A stretch of DNA of 28,552 nucleotides. It comes from a virus. A program made the position numbers and the translations under genes. How positions within the stretch are numbered: the stretch's first letter is position 1; every line of letters starts with the position of its first letter. The stretch spans positions 1-28,552 of IMG/VR virus record IMGVR_UViG_3300046654_000043; one strand, 5' to 3'. The notes beneath the pieces were generated by a model that made no database searches, was not told the origin of the DNA, and saw only the letters and a program-made list of their open reading frames with translations. Below are positions 20,139 through 26,735 of this stretch, piece after piece.

Positions 20139-20327
20139 ATGTTCGAAGATTTGAAATTGATCGCGTCAATACTGGCGCGTGCTCCGAAGTGGAGGCCGGT
20201 AGGCAACCACGGGGAGATTATAGAGGCTGTAAGCATCATGCGCCGCGCTGGCGAGTATAGTGTCGCCCGTTACTATCTGGCACAAGCGCGCGCCATTAGG
20301 TTGCGTGAGTTGGGGAGGGTTAACTAA
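20139..20327 (+). CDS. First gene of the rightward operon, unknown, 62 aa
   Basis: Small basic helical protein (MFEDLKLIASILARAPKWRP, then EAVSIMRRAGEYSVARYYLA and a final RLRELGRVN). A strong AAGGGGGAAG site precedes the ATG. It is the first gene after the divergent control region and overlaps the next gene by one base. A regulatory or host-takeover role is typical for such early proteins, but no family is recognised. Confidence 0.7.
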   Translation: MFEDLKLIASILARAPKWRPVGNHGEIIEAVSIMRRAGEYSVARYYLAQARAIRLRELGRVN

Positions 20328-20587
20328 TGTTGTTAGGTTTTATGACAACTAATGAAACTGATTGGATGGTAGAAAACGGTTATTGGGTTGATAACCGTTA
20401 CGAAACACCATACGAACGCGACCAAAATCAAGAGAGTGACGAATATCTTAATGCTGAGGCGAAAGCCTATGCTGAGGAACAAATAATCTTTGAACAGGAC
20501 GCAATAGAAGCAAGGCAAGGCCCAGAACCGCGCCCATACTATTTGCCTGACTTTGGCAAAACTTGGGATGAAGAAATTCAATTTTAG
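20327..20587 (+). CDS. Strongly acidic small protein, 86 aa
   Basis: About 21 Asp/Glu against six Arg/Lys in 86 residues, with many Tyr and Trp (NGYWVDNRYETPYERDQNQE and so on). The ATG overlaps the stop of the first gene; a second ATG five codons later (20342) is also usable. The strong acidity is reminiscent of DNA-mimic inhibitors such as T7 Ocr, but length and sequence do not match any I know. The analogy is weak inference. A GTTTAAAC palindrome follows 10 bases after the stop. Confidence 0.7.
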   Translation: MLLGFMTTNETDWMVENGYWVDNRYETPYERDQNQESDEYLNAEAKAYAEEQIIFEQDAIEARQGPEPRPYYLPDFGKTWDEEIQF

Positions 20588-20597
20588 TGTGCTGAGT

Positions 20598-20627
20598 ATA
20601 CAGAGAGTGTTTAAACGCTCTCTGTAT
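20598..20627. repeat. GTTTAAAC palindrome, 30 bp with one mismatch
   Basis: Arms atacagagagtgttt and aaacgctctctgtat. The single mismatch is T opposite G, which would be a G-U pair in RNA. It lies between the 86-aa and 99-aa plus-strand genes. Retention of pairing through a wobble hints at an RNA structure. Confidence 0.9.
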
Positions 20628-20654
20628 CTATCAACACATGAGAAAGGAAAGAAC

Positions 20655-20954
20655 ATGACAGAAAAGACACTTGGCCAAGTCATAGCTGATTTGGAGAGCT
20701 GCGAACGCCTCTTGGCGGATACTCATAGAGCGAGGGACAGGGTTGAAATTCTCTTAGCTCGATTGATTGGCAATCGCGCCAATGGGAACGTGACGGGGAT
20801 GGATGACGCCTATAGGGCGCATCTCGAAACGTCCTTTCGTGAGCACACAGATAACATTCACAAAACTAGGTTGTTGATAGCTCACTATACGCTTGAGGCG
20901 TACTCAGTAGGTGGCGCAACCGCCGCCAACGTCCAATGGATGGAGGAAGTATAA
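20655..20954 (+). CDS. Unknown early protein, 99 aa
   Basis: Starts at 20655 (MTEKTLGQVIADLESCERLL), with AAAGGAAAG before the ATG. Mainly helical, with a long amphipathic stretch (RVEILLARLIGNRANG) and a C-terminal helix (TRLLIAHYTLEAYSVGG). It looks like a short coiled-coil protein. Its stop shares bases with the next gene's ATG (TATAATG), so the pair is coupled. No family recognised. Confidence 0.7.
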   Translation: MTEKTLGQVIADLESCERLLADTHRARDRVEILLARLIGNRANGNVTGMDDAYRAHLETSFREHTDNIHKTRLLIAHYTLEAYSVGGATAANVQWMEEV

Positions 20955-21226
20955 TGCAATATATACTAACAATAACCCATGATGACACAGCAAGCATATG
21001 GCCAGATTTAGCAGATTATAACGATATAAGTTTTTCAAAAGTCAATAATGCCAAGTTTGCTTTGAATAAAGCCGCGTATGAGGCTATTAAAGGCCGCTCT
21101 CTACTTGATAGACCGGCCGGAAGGAAGTTTCATAACTGGGCTTCCATGATAGACTTAAAGAGTAAGTCTGAACACGTGTATATATTCGCGGGGCTTACTT
21201 TCAAAATGGAAGTAAAAGACGATTGA
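20954..21226 (+). CDS. Unknown early protein, 90 aa
   Basis: The start is placed at 20954 (MQYILTITHDDTASIWPDLA), where GGAGGAAGT sits three bases before the ATG; six codons of upstream reading frame are less likely. Mixed alpha/beta with a C-terminal strand pair (EHVYIFAGLTFKMEVKDD). A GC hairpin (21235-21259) follows nine bases later. More AT-rich than the late genes. Unknown function. Confidence 0.7.
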   Translation: MQYILTITHDDTASIWPDLADYNDISFSKVNNAKFALNKAAYEAIKGRSLLDRPAGRKFHNWASMIDLKSKSEHVYIFAGLTFKMEVKDD

Positions 21227-21234
21227 ATTCAGCG

Positions 21235-21259
21235 ATAAGCCCCTAGGGTAGGGGCTTAT
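21235..21259. repeat. Intercistronic GC hairpin, 11-bp perfect stem
   Basis: Arms ATAAGCCCCTA and TAGGGGCTTAT around ggg, immediately behind the 90-aa gene. It lacks a following T-run. It may be a weak terminator or an mRNA-stabilising end; similar hairpins follow other genes in this operon. Confidence 0.65.
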
Positions 21260-21273
21260 TATGAGTGCAATGC

Positions 21274-21281
21274 GTTTAAAC
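21274..21281. repeat. GTTTAAAC core without matching arms
   Basis: Octamer copy between the hairpin 21235-21259 and the 220-aa gene. The base 5' of the core (tgC) is kept as in the family, but the right flank (AGTG) does not pair, so it looks like a half-degenerate member. Confidence 0.7.
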
Positions 21282-21295
21282 AGTGTGAGGGTGAA

Positions 21296-21958
21296 ATGAC
21301 TAACCGGAGCAAGTGGATTGCTAAGATTATCGAAATATCGCATGGCTTACCTAACGTGTGTCCTGACTTGCGTGTTGCATACGGCTATGCCGAATCTGGA
21401 TATGATACGCCAAATTCGGGGATTATCGTGTTGGCGAATTGGAGTAGCCACAAGTATAATAGTAAAGACAAAGCGGACAATACAATGCCACGTTTGGCAA
21501 AGCTTTTAGAATACTTTGGCGCGTCTCTGGAATGGATTGATGAATGGTTTGTGTGTAATTGTGGGAAGTGTGTGCGTGTGCTCCCAAACAGTTATGATTG
21601 GAAGTCATCCTCATGGATATCAGATGGGGAAGTGATTTGTCGCGAGTGTGTACTTGAGAATCCAGATGACTATCTTGGATATCTTCAGGGTAATGAAAGA
21701 GCTGCTTTGACGCTTGATATTGATCTGGCGGCTTACGGCTATATGAAACACAAGGCCGGTTGTAAGACTGGCTTTCACTATGGGCAAAATGATAGTCCGG
21801 TAGAAATAGCCAAATCTCTCCGCAGTATGGGCGTTGAAAACTTCATTTTCGAGATAGACGAGGCTCAACAGTTCACTGTCGTGTGGTCCGTGTGGATACA
21901 CAAAGACGAGTTGAGACGAGTTAAATCATATGAACGCAAGCAAAGGCTTGCTGCGTAG
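21296..21958 (+). CDS. Unknown protein with a zinc-finger-like Cys cluster, 220 aa
   Basis: The middle carries CNCGKC (C87, C89, C92) and CREC (C115, C118), a likely zinc site. The region before it (DLRVAYGYAESGYDTPNSGI followed by IVLANWSSHKY) and after it (TLDIDLAAYGYMKHKAGCKT) looks like a mixed alpha/beta scaffold. The part FHYGQNDSPVEIAKSLRSMG followed by VENFIFEIDE resembles phage proteins of unknown function. GAGGGTGAA precedes the ATG. Preceded by a hairpin and followed by a 24-bp palindrome. No enzyme motif seen. Confidence 0.75.
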   Translation: MTNRSKWIAKIIEISHGLPNVCPDLRVAYGYAESGYDTPNSGIIVLANWSSHKYNSKDKADNTMPRLAKLLEYFGASLEWIDEWFVCNCGKCVRVLPNSYDWKSSSWISDGEVICRECVLENPDDYLGYLQGNERAALTLDIDLAAYGYMKHKAGCKTGFHYGQNDSPVEIAKSLRSMGVENFIFEIDEAQQFTVVWSVWIHKDELRRVKSYERKQRLAA

Positions 21959-21968
21959 AGGACAATTC

Positions 21969-21992
21969 CATAGAGCGTTTAAACGCTCTATG
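21969..21992. repeat. GTTTAAAC palindrome, 24 bp perfect
   Basis: Arms catagagcgttt and aaacgctctatg, 10 bases after the stop of the 220-aa gene and 35 bases before the next ATG. The outer arm sequence is unlike other copies but pairs fully. Confidence 0.92.
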
Positions 21993-22027
21993 CGGTTGTT
22001 TACTATAGCAAAAGAGGGAAAATACAG

Positions 22028-22858
22028 ATGATTACATTCAAGATTATCCAGAGTCCTGACAACGAGTCGCATGAACTTATTGACACAGAAGGCCATGCTT
22101 ACTCTGTTGAGATAGGTAAGCACACTTACTTCTTTGTCGCGCACAAATCGAAATATGACACGCTTAGGTTGAGTCATTACAACTCAGGGTATTTGGTCGT
22201 TCGCGCTCTGGACGGATGGACTGGCACAGAAGCCCAGAAGGTAGGCCGGGCATTGCGCCGGATTGTGAACAGAACCGGTATCAAGAAATTCGTGGAAGTC
22301 ATAAGCGCGGCGCCGGTCATAAATGCGGGGGAGCCGGAAACGTTCATGGTCGCGACAATCGCGCCAGAACCCAAGGCAGAAGCCCCCAAAGAAGGGGAGG
22401 GGGGAGACGCGATTTGCGGTTGTGTGACGTGTAAGGGGACAGGCAAAAGCGCCTCGGAATTTGGGGCAGAACATGATCTTCCTTGTCGCGTTTGTAATGG
22501 GCTTGGCGCATACCGCCATGCGAACAAAACAGAACTAGACCGCGTACTTTTCCTGATCATATCCCAGCAAGGAAAGACGAAAGGGCGCATCAAATCAAAT
22601 TGGAGTTGGGCGAAAGAGAAAACATTGACTGGCCATGATCGCATGACGTTCAACCGTGCTTACTACGTATGGAGGTGGGCACGGTTCCACGGTGGGGAAG
22701 ATGTGACGTTGCCGTTCAACGCTAATTTCATCGGTGGAAGTGACCCTTGCAGAGCAACGTTGGATCGTTGGTCTGAAATAGTGGCCAAACGTGCTTTTGG
22801 TTCTGATCTAGCGGGCGCAAAACGTTGGCACGACGCTTTCTATGGTGCAACAAGCTAA
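22028..22858 (+). CDS. Unknown protein with a DnaJ-type zinc-finger segment, 276 aa
   Basis: Two CxxCxGxG-type motifs occur in the middle: CVTCKGTGKS (C132, C135) and CRVCNGLGAY (C153, C156), the DnaJ/RNA-processing zinc fold. The N-terminal part (TYFFVAHKSKYDTLRLSHYN and VVRALDGWTGTEAQKVGRAL) looks like a small alpha/beta domain. The linker (105-130) is Pro/Glu/Lys-rich. The C-terminal third is basic and Trp-rich (KSNWSWAKEKTLTGHDRMTF, VWRWARFHGGEDVTL). Suggests a nucleic-acid or protein-binding role. AGAGGG precedes the ATG. A perfect hairpin (22865-22889) follows the stop. Confidence 0.75.
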   Translation: MITFKIIQSPDNESHELIDTEGHAYSVEIGKHTYFFVAHKSKYDTLRLSHYNSGYLVVRALDGWTGTEAQKVGRALRRIVNRTGIKKFVEVISAAPVINAGEPETFMVATIAPEPKAEAPKEGEGGDAICGCVTCKGTGKSASEFGAEHDLPCRVCNGLGAYRHANKTELDRVLFLIISQQGKTKGRIKSNWSWAKEKTLTGHDRMTFNRAYYVWRWARFHGGEDVTLPFNANFIGGSDPCRATLDRWSEIVAKRAFGSDLAGAKRWHDAFYGATS

Positions 22859-22864
22859 CAATAC

Positions 22865-22889
22865 AGTAAGGCGATTTATTCGCCTTACT
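22865..22889. repeat. Intercistronic hairpin, 10-bp perfect stem
   Basis: Arms AGTAAGGCGA and TCGCCTTACT around ttttat-like loop bases (tttat), seven bases after the 276-aa gene. No T-run. Same kind of position as 21235-21259. Confidence 0.65.
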
Positions 22890-22915
22890 ATGTGGTTAAC
22901 TTGAAAGGGAAGAAA

Positions 22916-23056
22916 ATGCTTTATAGTCATTTTGATGCTACGGCAGAAGACAGTGTTAAAATAACCTTTGAGCGAGTAACGTTGTGTGACGACTGCTTAG
23001 ATGAACCTCAAGAAAGAGACGAAGGGATAAGTGAAGAGCGTGTGCAAGACTCATAA
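22916..23056 (+). CDS. Small acidic protein with a CxxC pair, 46 aa
   Basis: Gene with a strong AAAGGGAAG site before the ATG: MLYSHFDATAEDSVKITFER then VTLCDDCLDEPQERDEG. The CDDC pair could bind zinc or be redox-active. It ends 20 bases before the GTG of the next gene. Too short for a family call, but site, spacing and operon position support it as real. Confidence 0.65.
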   Translation: MLYSHFDATAEDSVKITFERVTLCDDCLDEPQERDEGISEERVQDS

Positions 23057-23075
23057 TTTATGGAGGGGCAAAGCA

Positions 23076-23375
23076 GTGAAGCCACAACTTAAAGAAGTAT
23101 CCGGCCCCTATGGTGCGCCGATGGGGCGGCCGAACGTCGGCCCGATTGACCCTGATAACCCCACGAAATGGTATCTCTCGCGCATACCCCTCAATCACCA
23201 GGGATATGATTCGGGCGGCGCATATTGGGGGACGGGGCGGCCTTTGTTCTGGGCGTTGCAAAGCAATCCGGCGGATGGAGAGGCGGCGGAAGAACTGTTT
23301 TTCCGAGCGGTAGATCGGGCGGCGGCAAAAGAACACATCCTGAGTTTGAACCCAAACTCCAAATTTTTACGGTAA
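23076..23375 (+). CDS. Phage protein with YDSGGAYWG motif, 99 aa
   Basis: The start is placed at GTG 23076, seven bases after GGAGGGG; the longer frame from 23031 overlaps the 46-aa gene and has a weaker site. The core PTKWYLSRIPLNHQGYDSGG, AYWGTGRPLFWAL and a helix FFRAVDRAAAKEHILSL form a compact domain. The YDSGGAYWG-G phrase recurs in small phage proteins of unknown function as far as I know. Operon member; no enzyme motif. Confidence 0.72.
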   Translation: MKPQLKEVSGPYGAPMGRPNVGPIDPDNPTKWYLSRIPLNHQGYDSGGAYWGTGRPLFWALQSNPADGEAAEELFFRAVDRAAAKEHILSLNPNSKFLR

Positions 23376-23410
23376 ATCTTAAGGCGGCGGAAGAAATCCC
23401 GCCCCTCTCG

Positions 23411-23442
23411 TAAATCTGTTAACAATTGTGTTGACAGATTTA
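23411..23442. repeat. Inverted repeat upstream of the 149-aa gene, 14-base arms, one mismatch
   Basis: Arms TAAATCTGTTAACA and TGTTGACAGATTTA around attg, 14 bases upstream of the next ATG. The right arm contains TTGACA. It could be an operator overlapping a promoter or a hairpin at a transcript end; no good -10 is seen at 17 bases from TTGACA. Confidence 0.55.
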
Positions 23443-23456
23443 TTAGGGGTAGTGAA

Positions 23457-23906
23457 ATGTCGACAAACATTATTTATGAACCTACGGAAAAAGAGCTTGA
23501 GATGCTAAACTATTACCAGGAATTGATTGGGTTTCGCTGGAAATCAAAAATTCTGGGTTATTGGAAATTGAACCCTATCCCCGCAGTGGCTTATGCACCC
23601 CAACTTCGTTCCCTCCGCAATGTGGCCAATGAGGCATGGCTGAAAAAGTTCTCTCTCGACAAAGCGAACGCAAAGGCATCGGCGGAAAAACCTCCGGTTG
23701 TTGTTACATTCCAAGTTGTGTGTACGGGAGATGCATTCGCGGAAGGAGGTATTCACCAGCTTCTCACCCTATTCAATGCAGCAGCGAAAAGCGTAGCGGG
23801 TTATTATAATGTGTCGTCTCTTGACGGCCATGAAGTAAAGCTCTCGGACGAGAACGGAAATATTTGCGCGTCACTTACGGCAAAGCGGGTGGAAAATGAA
23901 GCCTAA
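23457..23906 (+). CDS. Unknown early protein, 149 aa
   Basis: The helical N-terminal half (EKELEMLNYYQELIGFRWKS, LRSLRNVANEAWLKKFSLDK) is followed by a beta-rich half (PPVVVTFQVVCTGDAFAEGG, SVAGYYNVSSLDGHEVKLSD). AGGGGTAG site before the ATG. Its last 11 bases overlap the start of the 244-aa gene, so the two are coupled. No family recognised. Confidence 0.7.
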   Translation: MSTNIIYEPTEKELEMLNYYQELIGFRWKSKILGYWKLNPIPAVAYAPQLRSLRNVANEAWLKKFSLDKANAKASAEKPPVVVTFQVVCTGDAFAEGGIHQLLTLFNAAAKSVAGYYNVSSLDGHEVKLSDENGNICASLTAKRVENEA

Positions 23907-24630
23907 ATATCTCTTCACCTATCATGACCGTGATAACTGTAGGACATATTATAGGCTTCGTACGCCAAGCCAAACTTACTGCATACAAAATGACGGAAGT
24001 TGGGGTACAGACAAGTTTGTGTTTTATGTGTGCTCCAGAGATGGAGAACCGTCATACGCAACTACTATGCCGAAACCGGAAGAATTTGATAAATTCGTTC
24101 TCCCAAACCACGCGTTGGATAAAATGGCCAAAATTAAAATCTCGGATATGGGGTGGGCACTTTATCAAGCGCTCGTTTCCCAAAAAGAGCAGGAGCCCGA
24201 GGAAAGCCGGGATGGTTCTGTCTGGCAGCTCGTCTATCTCGACAACGCCACCGCTGAATTGAACCCCAGACCGGATGGGCGGCACCTCAGCAATCTGTTT
24301 GCCCAGCTCACGCGGGAAGGGCTTTACAAATGCGAGGATAACGAATTTCGTGGCGCGTGGGGGAGCGTGCGAATCGCCCCTGAGCCGATCCGGATCGACT
24401 CGGAGCGGGAAATGACCAGGCTGTGCAGTGGCTGCAAATTCTACTCGGAAATCAGCCCGGCAGACGAAGATTGTAACGTTTCCAAGGGGTTATGCTGTAT
24501 ACAGGATGACCGCTTGCCCCTGTGGGTGAAGGACGCCGAGGCAACATGTCTTGTTGACGGCGATTGGGCGGATTGCCCCTTGTGGACGAAACCTGAAAAC
24601 CATGATGAAAAAACCAATGAGACTGTTTAA
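23896..24630 (+). CDS. Unknown protein with a Cys-rich C-terminal domain, 244 aa
   Basis: The N-terminal region (MKPKYLFTYHDRDNCRTYYR and SWGTDKFVFYVCSRDGEPSY) is mixed alpha/beta. A Trp/Leu-rich helical part lies about 85-140. The last 70 residues have LCSGCKF (C177, C180), DCNVSKGLCC (C193, C200, C201), TCLVDGDWADC (C218, C227), a zinc-site or disulphide layout. The stop TAA is supplied by the core of a GTTTAAAC copy (24625-24632). GGTGGAAA precedes the ATG. Function unknown. Confidence 0.72.
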   Translation: MKPKYLFTYHDRDNCRTYYRLRTPSQTYCIQNDGSWGTDKFVFYVCSRDGEPSYATTMPKPEEFDKFVLPNHALDKMAKIKISDMGWALYQALVSQKEQEPEESRDGSVWQLVYLDNATAELNPRPDGRHLSNLFAQLTREGLYKCEDNEFRGAWGSVRIAPEPIRIDSEREMTRLCSGCKFYSEISPADEDCNVSKGLCCIQDDRLPLWVKDAEATCLVDGDWADCPLWTKPENHDEKTNETV

Positions 24631-25033
24631 ACGCTTTTGGGGGAAGGGGGCTGCGAAAGCGGCCTCCACAGCCTCTCAGGAGGCCGTACAGGCCCCTGAA
24701 GATTTTCAGGCCGTCACCGTCACCCAAACGAGAGAGGCCGCCACACGGCCTTCTGAGCTTGAGGAAGAGCGTCTTTGGCAGCTCTTCGGTCGGGCGATCC
24801 TGATCGAGGTGTGCAAAAGACCGGAAATTTTCGGCCTCAAGTCGGAATCCTCGTCGCTTTTGGAGCTGTACACGGTTGCGCGCGGCCTACAGCGGAGTTT
24901 CTGGGAAACTCTGAAGTTAGCCGAGGGTGACCTTTCCATGGCCGTGGACCCAACGTTGCCCGTGTGGCGGACGGCAGCAAGGCTCACGGAACTTGATTGG
25001 AAGCGGGTGGAAGCGGAGGCGGGCGGAAAATGA
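24605..25033 (+). CDS. Unknown basic-start protein, 142 aa
   Basis: The start is at 24605 (or 24602), reading MKKPMRLFKRFWGKGAAKAA, a strongly basic and aromatic N-terminus that could bind nucleic acid or membrane. The ribosome site is weak, and 26 bases overlap the previous gene, suggesting re-initiation. The C-terminal two-thirds are helical (WQLFGRAILIEVCKRPEIFG and ELYTVARGLQRSFWETLKLA). The GTTTAAAC core is read here as codons for LFKR. No family recognised. Confidence 0.65.
   Translation: MKKPMRLFKRFWGKGAAKAASTASQEAVQAPEDFQAVTVTQTREAATRPSELEEERLWQLFGRAILIEVCKRPEIFGLKSESSSLLELYTVARGLQRSFWETLKLAEGDLSMAVDPTLPVWRTAARLTELDWKRVEAEAGGK
24625..24632. repeat. GTTTAAAC core at a gene junction
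   Basis: The core holds the TAA stop of the 244-aa gene and is also coded within the overlapping 142-aa gene. No long arms. Confidence 0.75.
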
Positions 25034-25275
25034 ACGACGAAACCGTGAATTTGGATCATGTGGCGGAGCGGCTCGAAAAGCGGGCAAATTCGATCTGTTG
25101 CTGCTTTCGCTCGCAGACCCCGGCAGATGACCGCCGGGCGCTCGCTCAATTCGTGCGGCTTCTCCGCCAGCGGGCAGCGGTACTGCGGAAATGGCGCAAG
25201 TTCGCCCTCGACGGGAAAAATCTTCCGTTGAATTGGAAAGCGGAAATGGCGGAGGCGGAAAACCTTGCTGAATAA
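25030..25275 (+). CDS. Unknown small helical protein, 81 aa
   Basis: Starts MNDETVNLDHVAERLEKRAN at an ATGA overlap with the previous gene. The middle has SICCCFRSQTPADDRRALAQ with three adjacent cysteines, then a basic helix FVRLLRQRAAVLRKWRKFAL. It has the look of a short DNA- or partner-binding helical protein. Coupled translation supports it; function unknown. Confidence 0.65.
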   Translation: MNDETVNLDHVAERLEKRANSICCCFRSQTPADDRRALAQFVRLLRQRAAVLRKWRKFALDGKNLPLNWKAEMAEAENLAE

Positions 25276-25351
25276 TTTCTGGAAATGGCTAGCCGCTCAG
25301 CGGGAGCGGAGATTCCTGGAGCGGGCGCAGAACGAGCGGAAACTTTGGTGA
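25265..25351 (+). CDS. Micro-protein, 28 aa, TTG start
   Basis: TTG start nine bases after GGAGG, overlapping the 81-aa gene by 11 bases. It reads (M)LNNFWKWLAAQRERRFLE and then RAQNERKLW, an amphipathic basic helix rich in Trp and Arg. Good site and operon position, but it is very short and has a non-ATG start, so confidence is moderate. Confidence 0.45.
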   Translation: MLNNFWKWLAAQRERRFLERAQNERKLW

Positions 25352-25362
25352 AAGGATATACC

Positions 25363-25461
25363 ATGGCGAAAAAACCGAGAAGTGAAGGGAAACCGGGCTC
25401 AAAGGGGCCGAAAGCCCCCTGGCCAAAACCAACACCCCCCAGACCGAAACCCTCAAAATAG
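25363..25461 (+). CDS. Lys/Pro-rich basic micro-protein, 32 aa, last gene of the operon
   Basis: AAAGGA lies six bases before the ATG. The sequence is MAKKPRSEGKPGSKGPKAPW followed by PKPTPPRPKPSK: almost only Lys, Pro, Gly, Arg and Ser. It ends five bases before the strong terminator. An extended Pro/Lys peptide could bind nucleic acid, ribosome or a membrane; no homologue known to me. Confidence 0.55.
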   Translation: MAKKPRSEGKPGSKGPKAPWPKPTPPRPKPSK

Positions 25462-25465
25462 AAAA

Positions 25466-25499
25466 ACCCCCTGGCTGAAAAGTCAGGGGGTAATTTTTT
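25466..25499. terminator. Intrinsic terminator, usable on both strands
   Basis: Stem CCCCCTGGCT / AGTCAGGGGG around gaaa with one internal mismatch, followed on the plus strand by a T-tract (TAATTTTTT) and on the minus strand by TTTTTC. It lies between the end of the rightward operon and the end of the leftward 68-aa gene, so it separates converging transcripts. Confidence 0.9.
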
Positions 25500-25514
25500 G
25501 TCTCGCTTCTGAAA

Positions 25515-25721
25515 TCAAAGGGTCGGGCGGCTTCTGATCGCCTTGGCGGCCTTGGCCAGGGCGTCTCGGGCGTCGAAGTCCATGGACGGGGTGATTAAGG
25601 CGTCGATCTCCTTCGCGCACGCCTCCCGCTCCAGCAGGACGAGTTCAATCGCGGATTCGCCGATCTCGGTCAGAGCGGAGCTGAAACGGTCGGCGGCGGC
25701 TTTTTCGTAGTCTGCGGTCAA
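25515..25721 (-). CDS. Unknown small acidic helical protein, 68 aa
   Basis: TTG start overlapping the TGA of the antirepressor gene (TTGA), with GGAGAT about six bases upstream, so it is translated with it. The protein (TADYEKAAADRFSSALTEIG, LVLLEREACAKEIDALITP) is helical. Probably a small partner or an unrelated moron gene; no family recognised. Confidence 0.65.
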   Translation of the reverse strand: MTADYEKAAADRFSSALTEIGESAIELVLLEREACAKEIDALITPSMDFDARDALAKAAKAIRSRPTL

Positions 25722-26638
25722 ACTCTGATCTCCTGTCGGGCGCGGATCAGCGCGGGCGCATCTGGTTTCGGGTGATCGGCGTATTGCAAAATCCGAACCA
25801 TCCCGGCCGGGGTAACCTCAACATCGCGGAAAATATAAAAAATGTTTGGGTCCACAAAACCCATCTCCGGGGTGAGAAGAACCGGCGCTGCCGAGTTATC
25901 CTTCGGACGGATGAACTGCTTATCTCCAAGCCAGCCCTTTGCGATAGCGGTCGCGTGCGGCTTCCATCGACCGGAGCGGGATTTCGAGCGGTAAATCCAC
26001 CCGCCTTTTTTGAAAAGCCACTCGTTAAATTCATGCTGGGGTTGTTCGAGCTGGTTCGCGGCGTCCCGGAGCGGGATACTTTCTTGAGAACCAAGAAGGG
26101 CAGTCAGAAGGGAAACACCATTCGCGGCCAGGGTCGCAATTCCCTTCGTCGTGTGCAGCTCCTGGGAAAGCCCGATGTTTTGATTCCCGAGGTCCGCGAC
26201 CTGCTTCGCGAAGGACAGGCGGGCGGCTTCCGATGCTTCCGCGCGGTTCTCGGCGTCGATCACCATCTGGGCGAGTTCACGGACGCTGGGGAGCTTTGCC
26301 GGTTCTCGGTTCCTGAGAGCCGCCTCCATGGCGTCAAAAGCCTGGATATAGGCGATCTTCCATTTGATAGCAGCGGCGCCAGTAAATCCCATGGCGAGAA
26401 GGGTGAACCCCATCCGGTCCATAAAAATACACCGATGTTGCTGCTGTCCGGTATTTTGCAACCTGTAGTACCCATCTCCAAAATTGGAGATGGTCTCTGG
26501 AGCCGACGAGCGTAAATCATCGATAGCGCGCAATACATGCGCGTGCTGCTTACTAAACTTTTCCGAAACCTCCAGAGAGGAAGCGCGGGCGATGCCGTCA
26601 TCGCCGCGAATAAGAACAGGTGAATTCGGGTTGTTCAT
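25718..26638 (-). CDS. Rha-type antirepressor with a KilAC domain, 306 aa
   Basis: The N-terminal Rha domain (about 18-108) is recognised by SSLEVSEKFSKQHAHVLRAI and MDRMGFTLLAMGFTGAAAIK with WKIAYIQAFDAM. A helical linker (about 120-165) includes SEAARLSFAKQVADLGNQ. The C-terminal KilAC-type phage antirepressor domain (about 175-285) has IPLRDAANQLEQPQHEFNEW, LFKKGGWIYRSKSRSGRWKP and HATAIAKGWLGDKQF. These domains act in phage lysis/lysogeny control. GGAAAGG before the ATG. A promoter-like repeat lies about 100 bases upstream. Function is inferred from domains. Confidence 0.88.
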   Translation of the reverse strand: MNNPNSPVLIRGDDGIARASSLEVSEKFSKQHAHVLRAIDDLRSSAPETISNFGDGYYRLQNTGQQQHRCIFMDRMGFTLLAMGFTGAAAIKWKIAYIQAFDAMEAALRNREPAKLPSVRELAQMVIDAENRAEASEAARLSFAKQVADLGNQNIGLSQELHTTKGIATLAANGVSLLTALLGSQESIPLRDAANQLEQPQHEFNEWLFKKGGWIYRSKSRSGRWKPHATAIAKGWLGDKQFIRPKDNSAAPVLLTPEMGFVDPNIFYIFRDVEVTPAGMVRILQYADHPKPDAPALIRARQEIRV

Positions 26639-26735
26639 GTGAACAGCCTTTCCTTGCTGTTGAGGGTTTTCCTTGGGGGTATCCGCGTGGAGCGCCGGAG
26701 GAAAGGCCGGTGTTTCGGATTCGAGGTCCTATCCA

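Noticed and set aside
23411-23442. TTGACA in the inverted repeat as a standard promoter
   Set aside because: No acceptable -10 at 16-18 bases; the next candidate overlaps the start codon.
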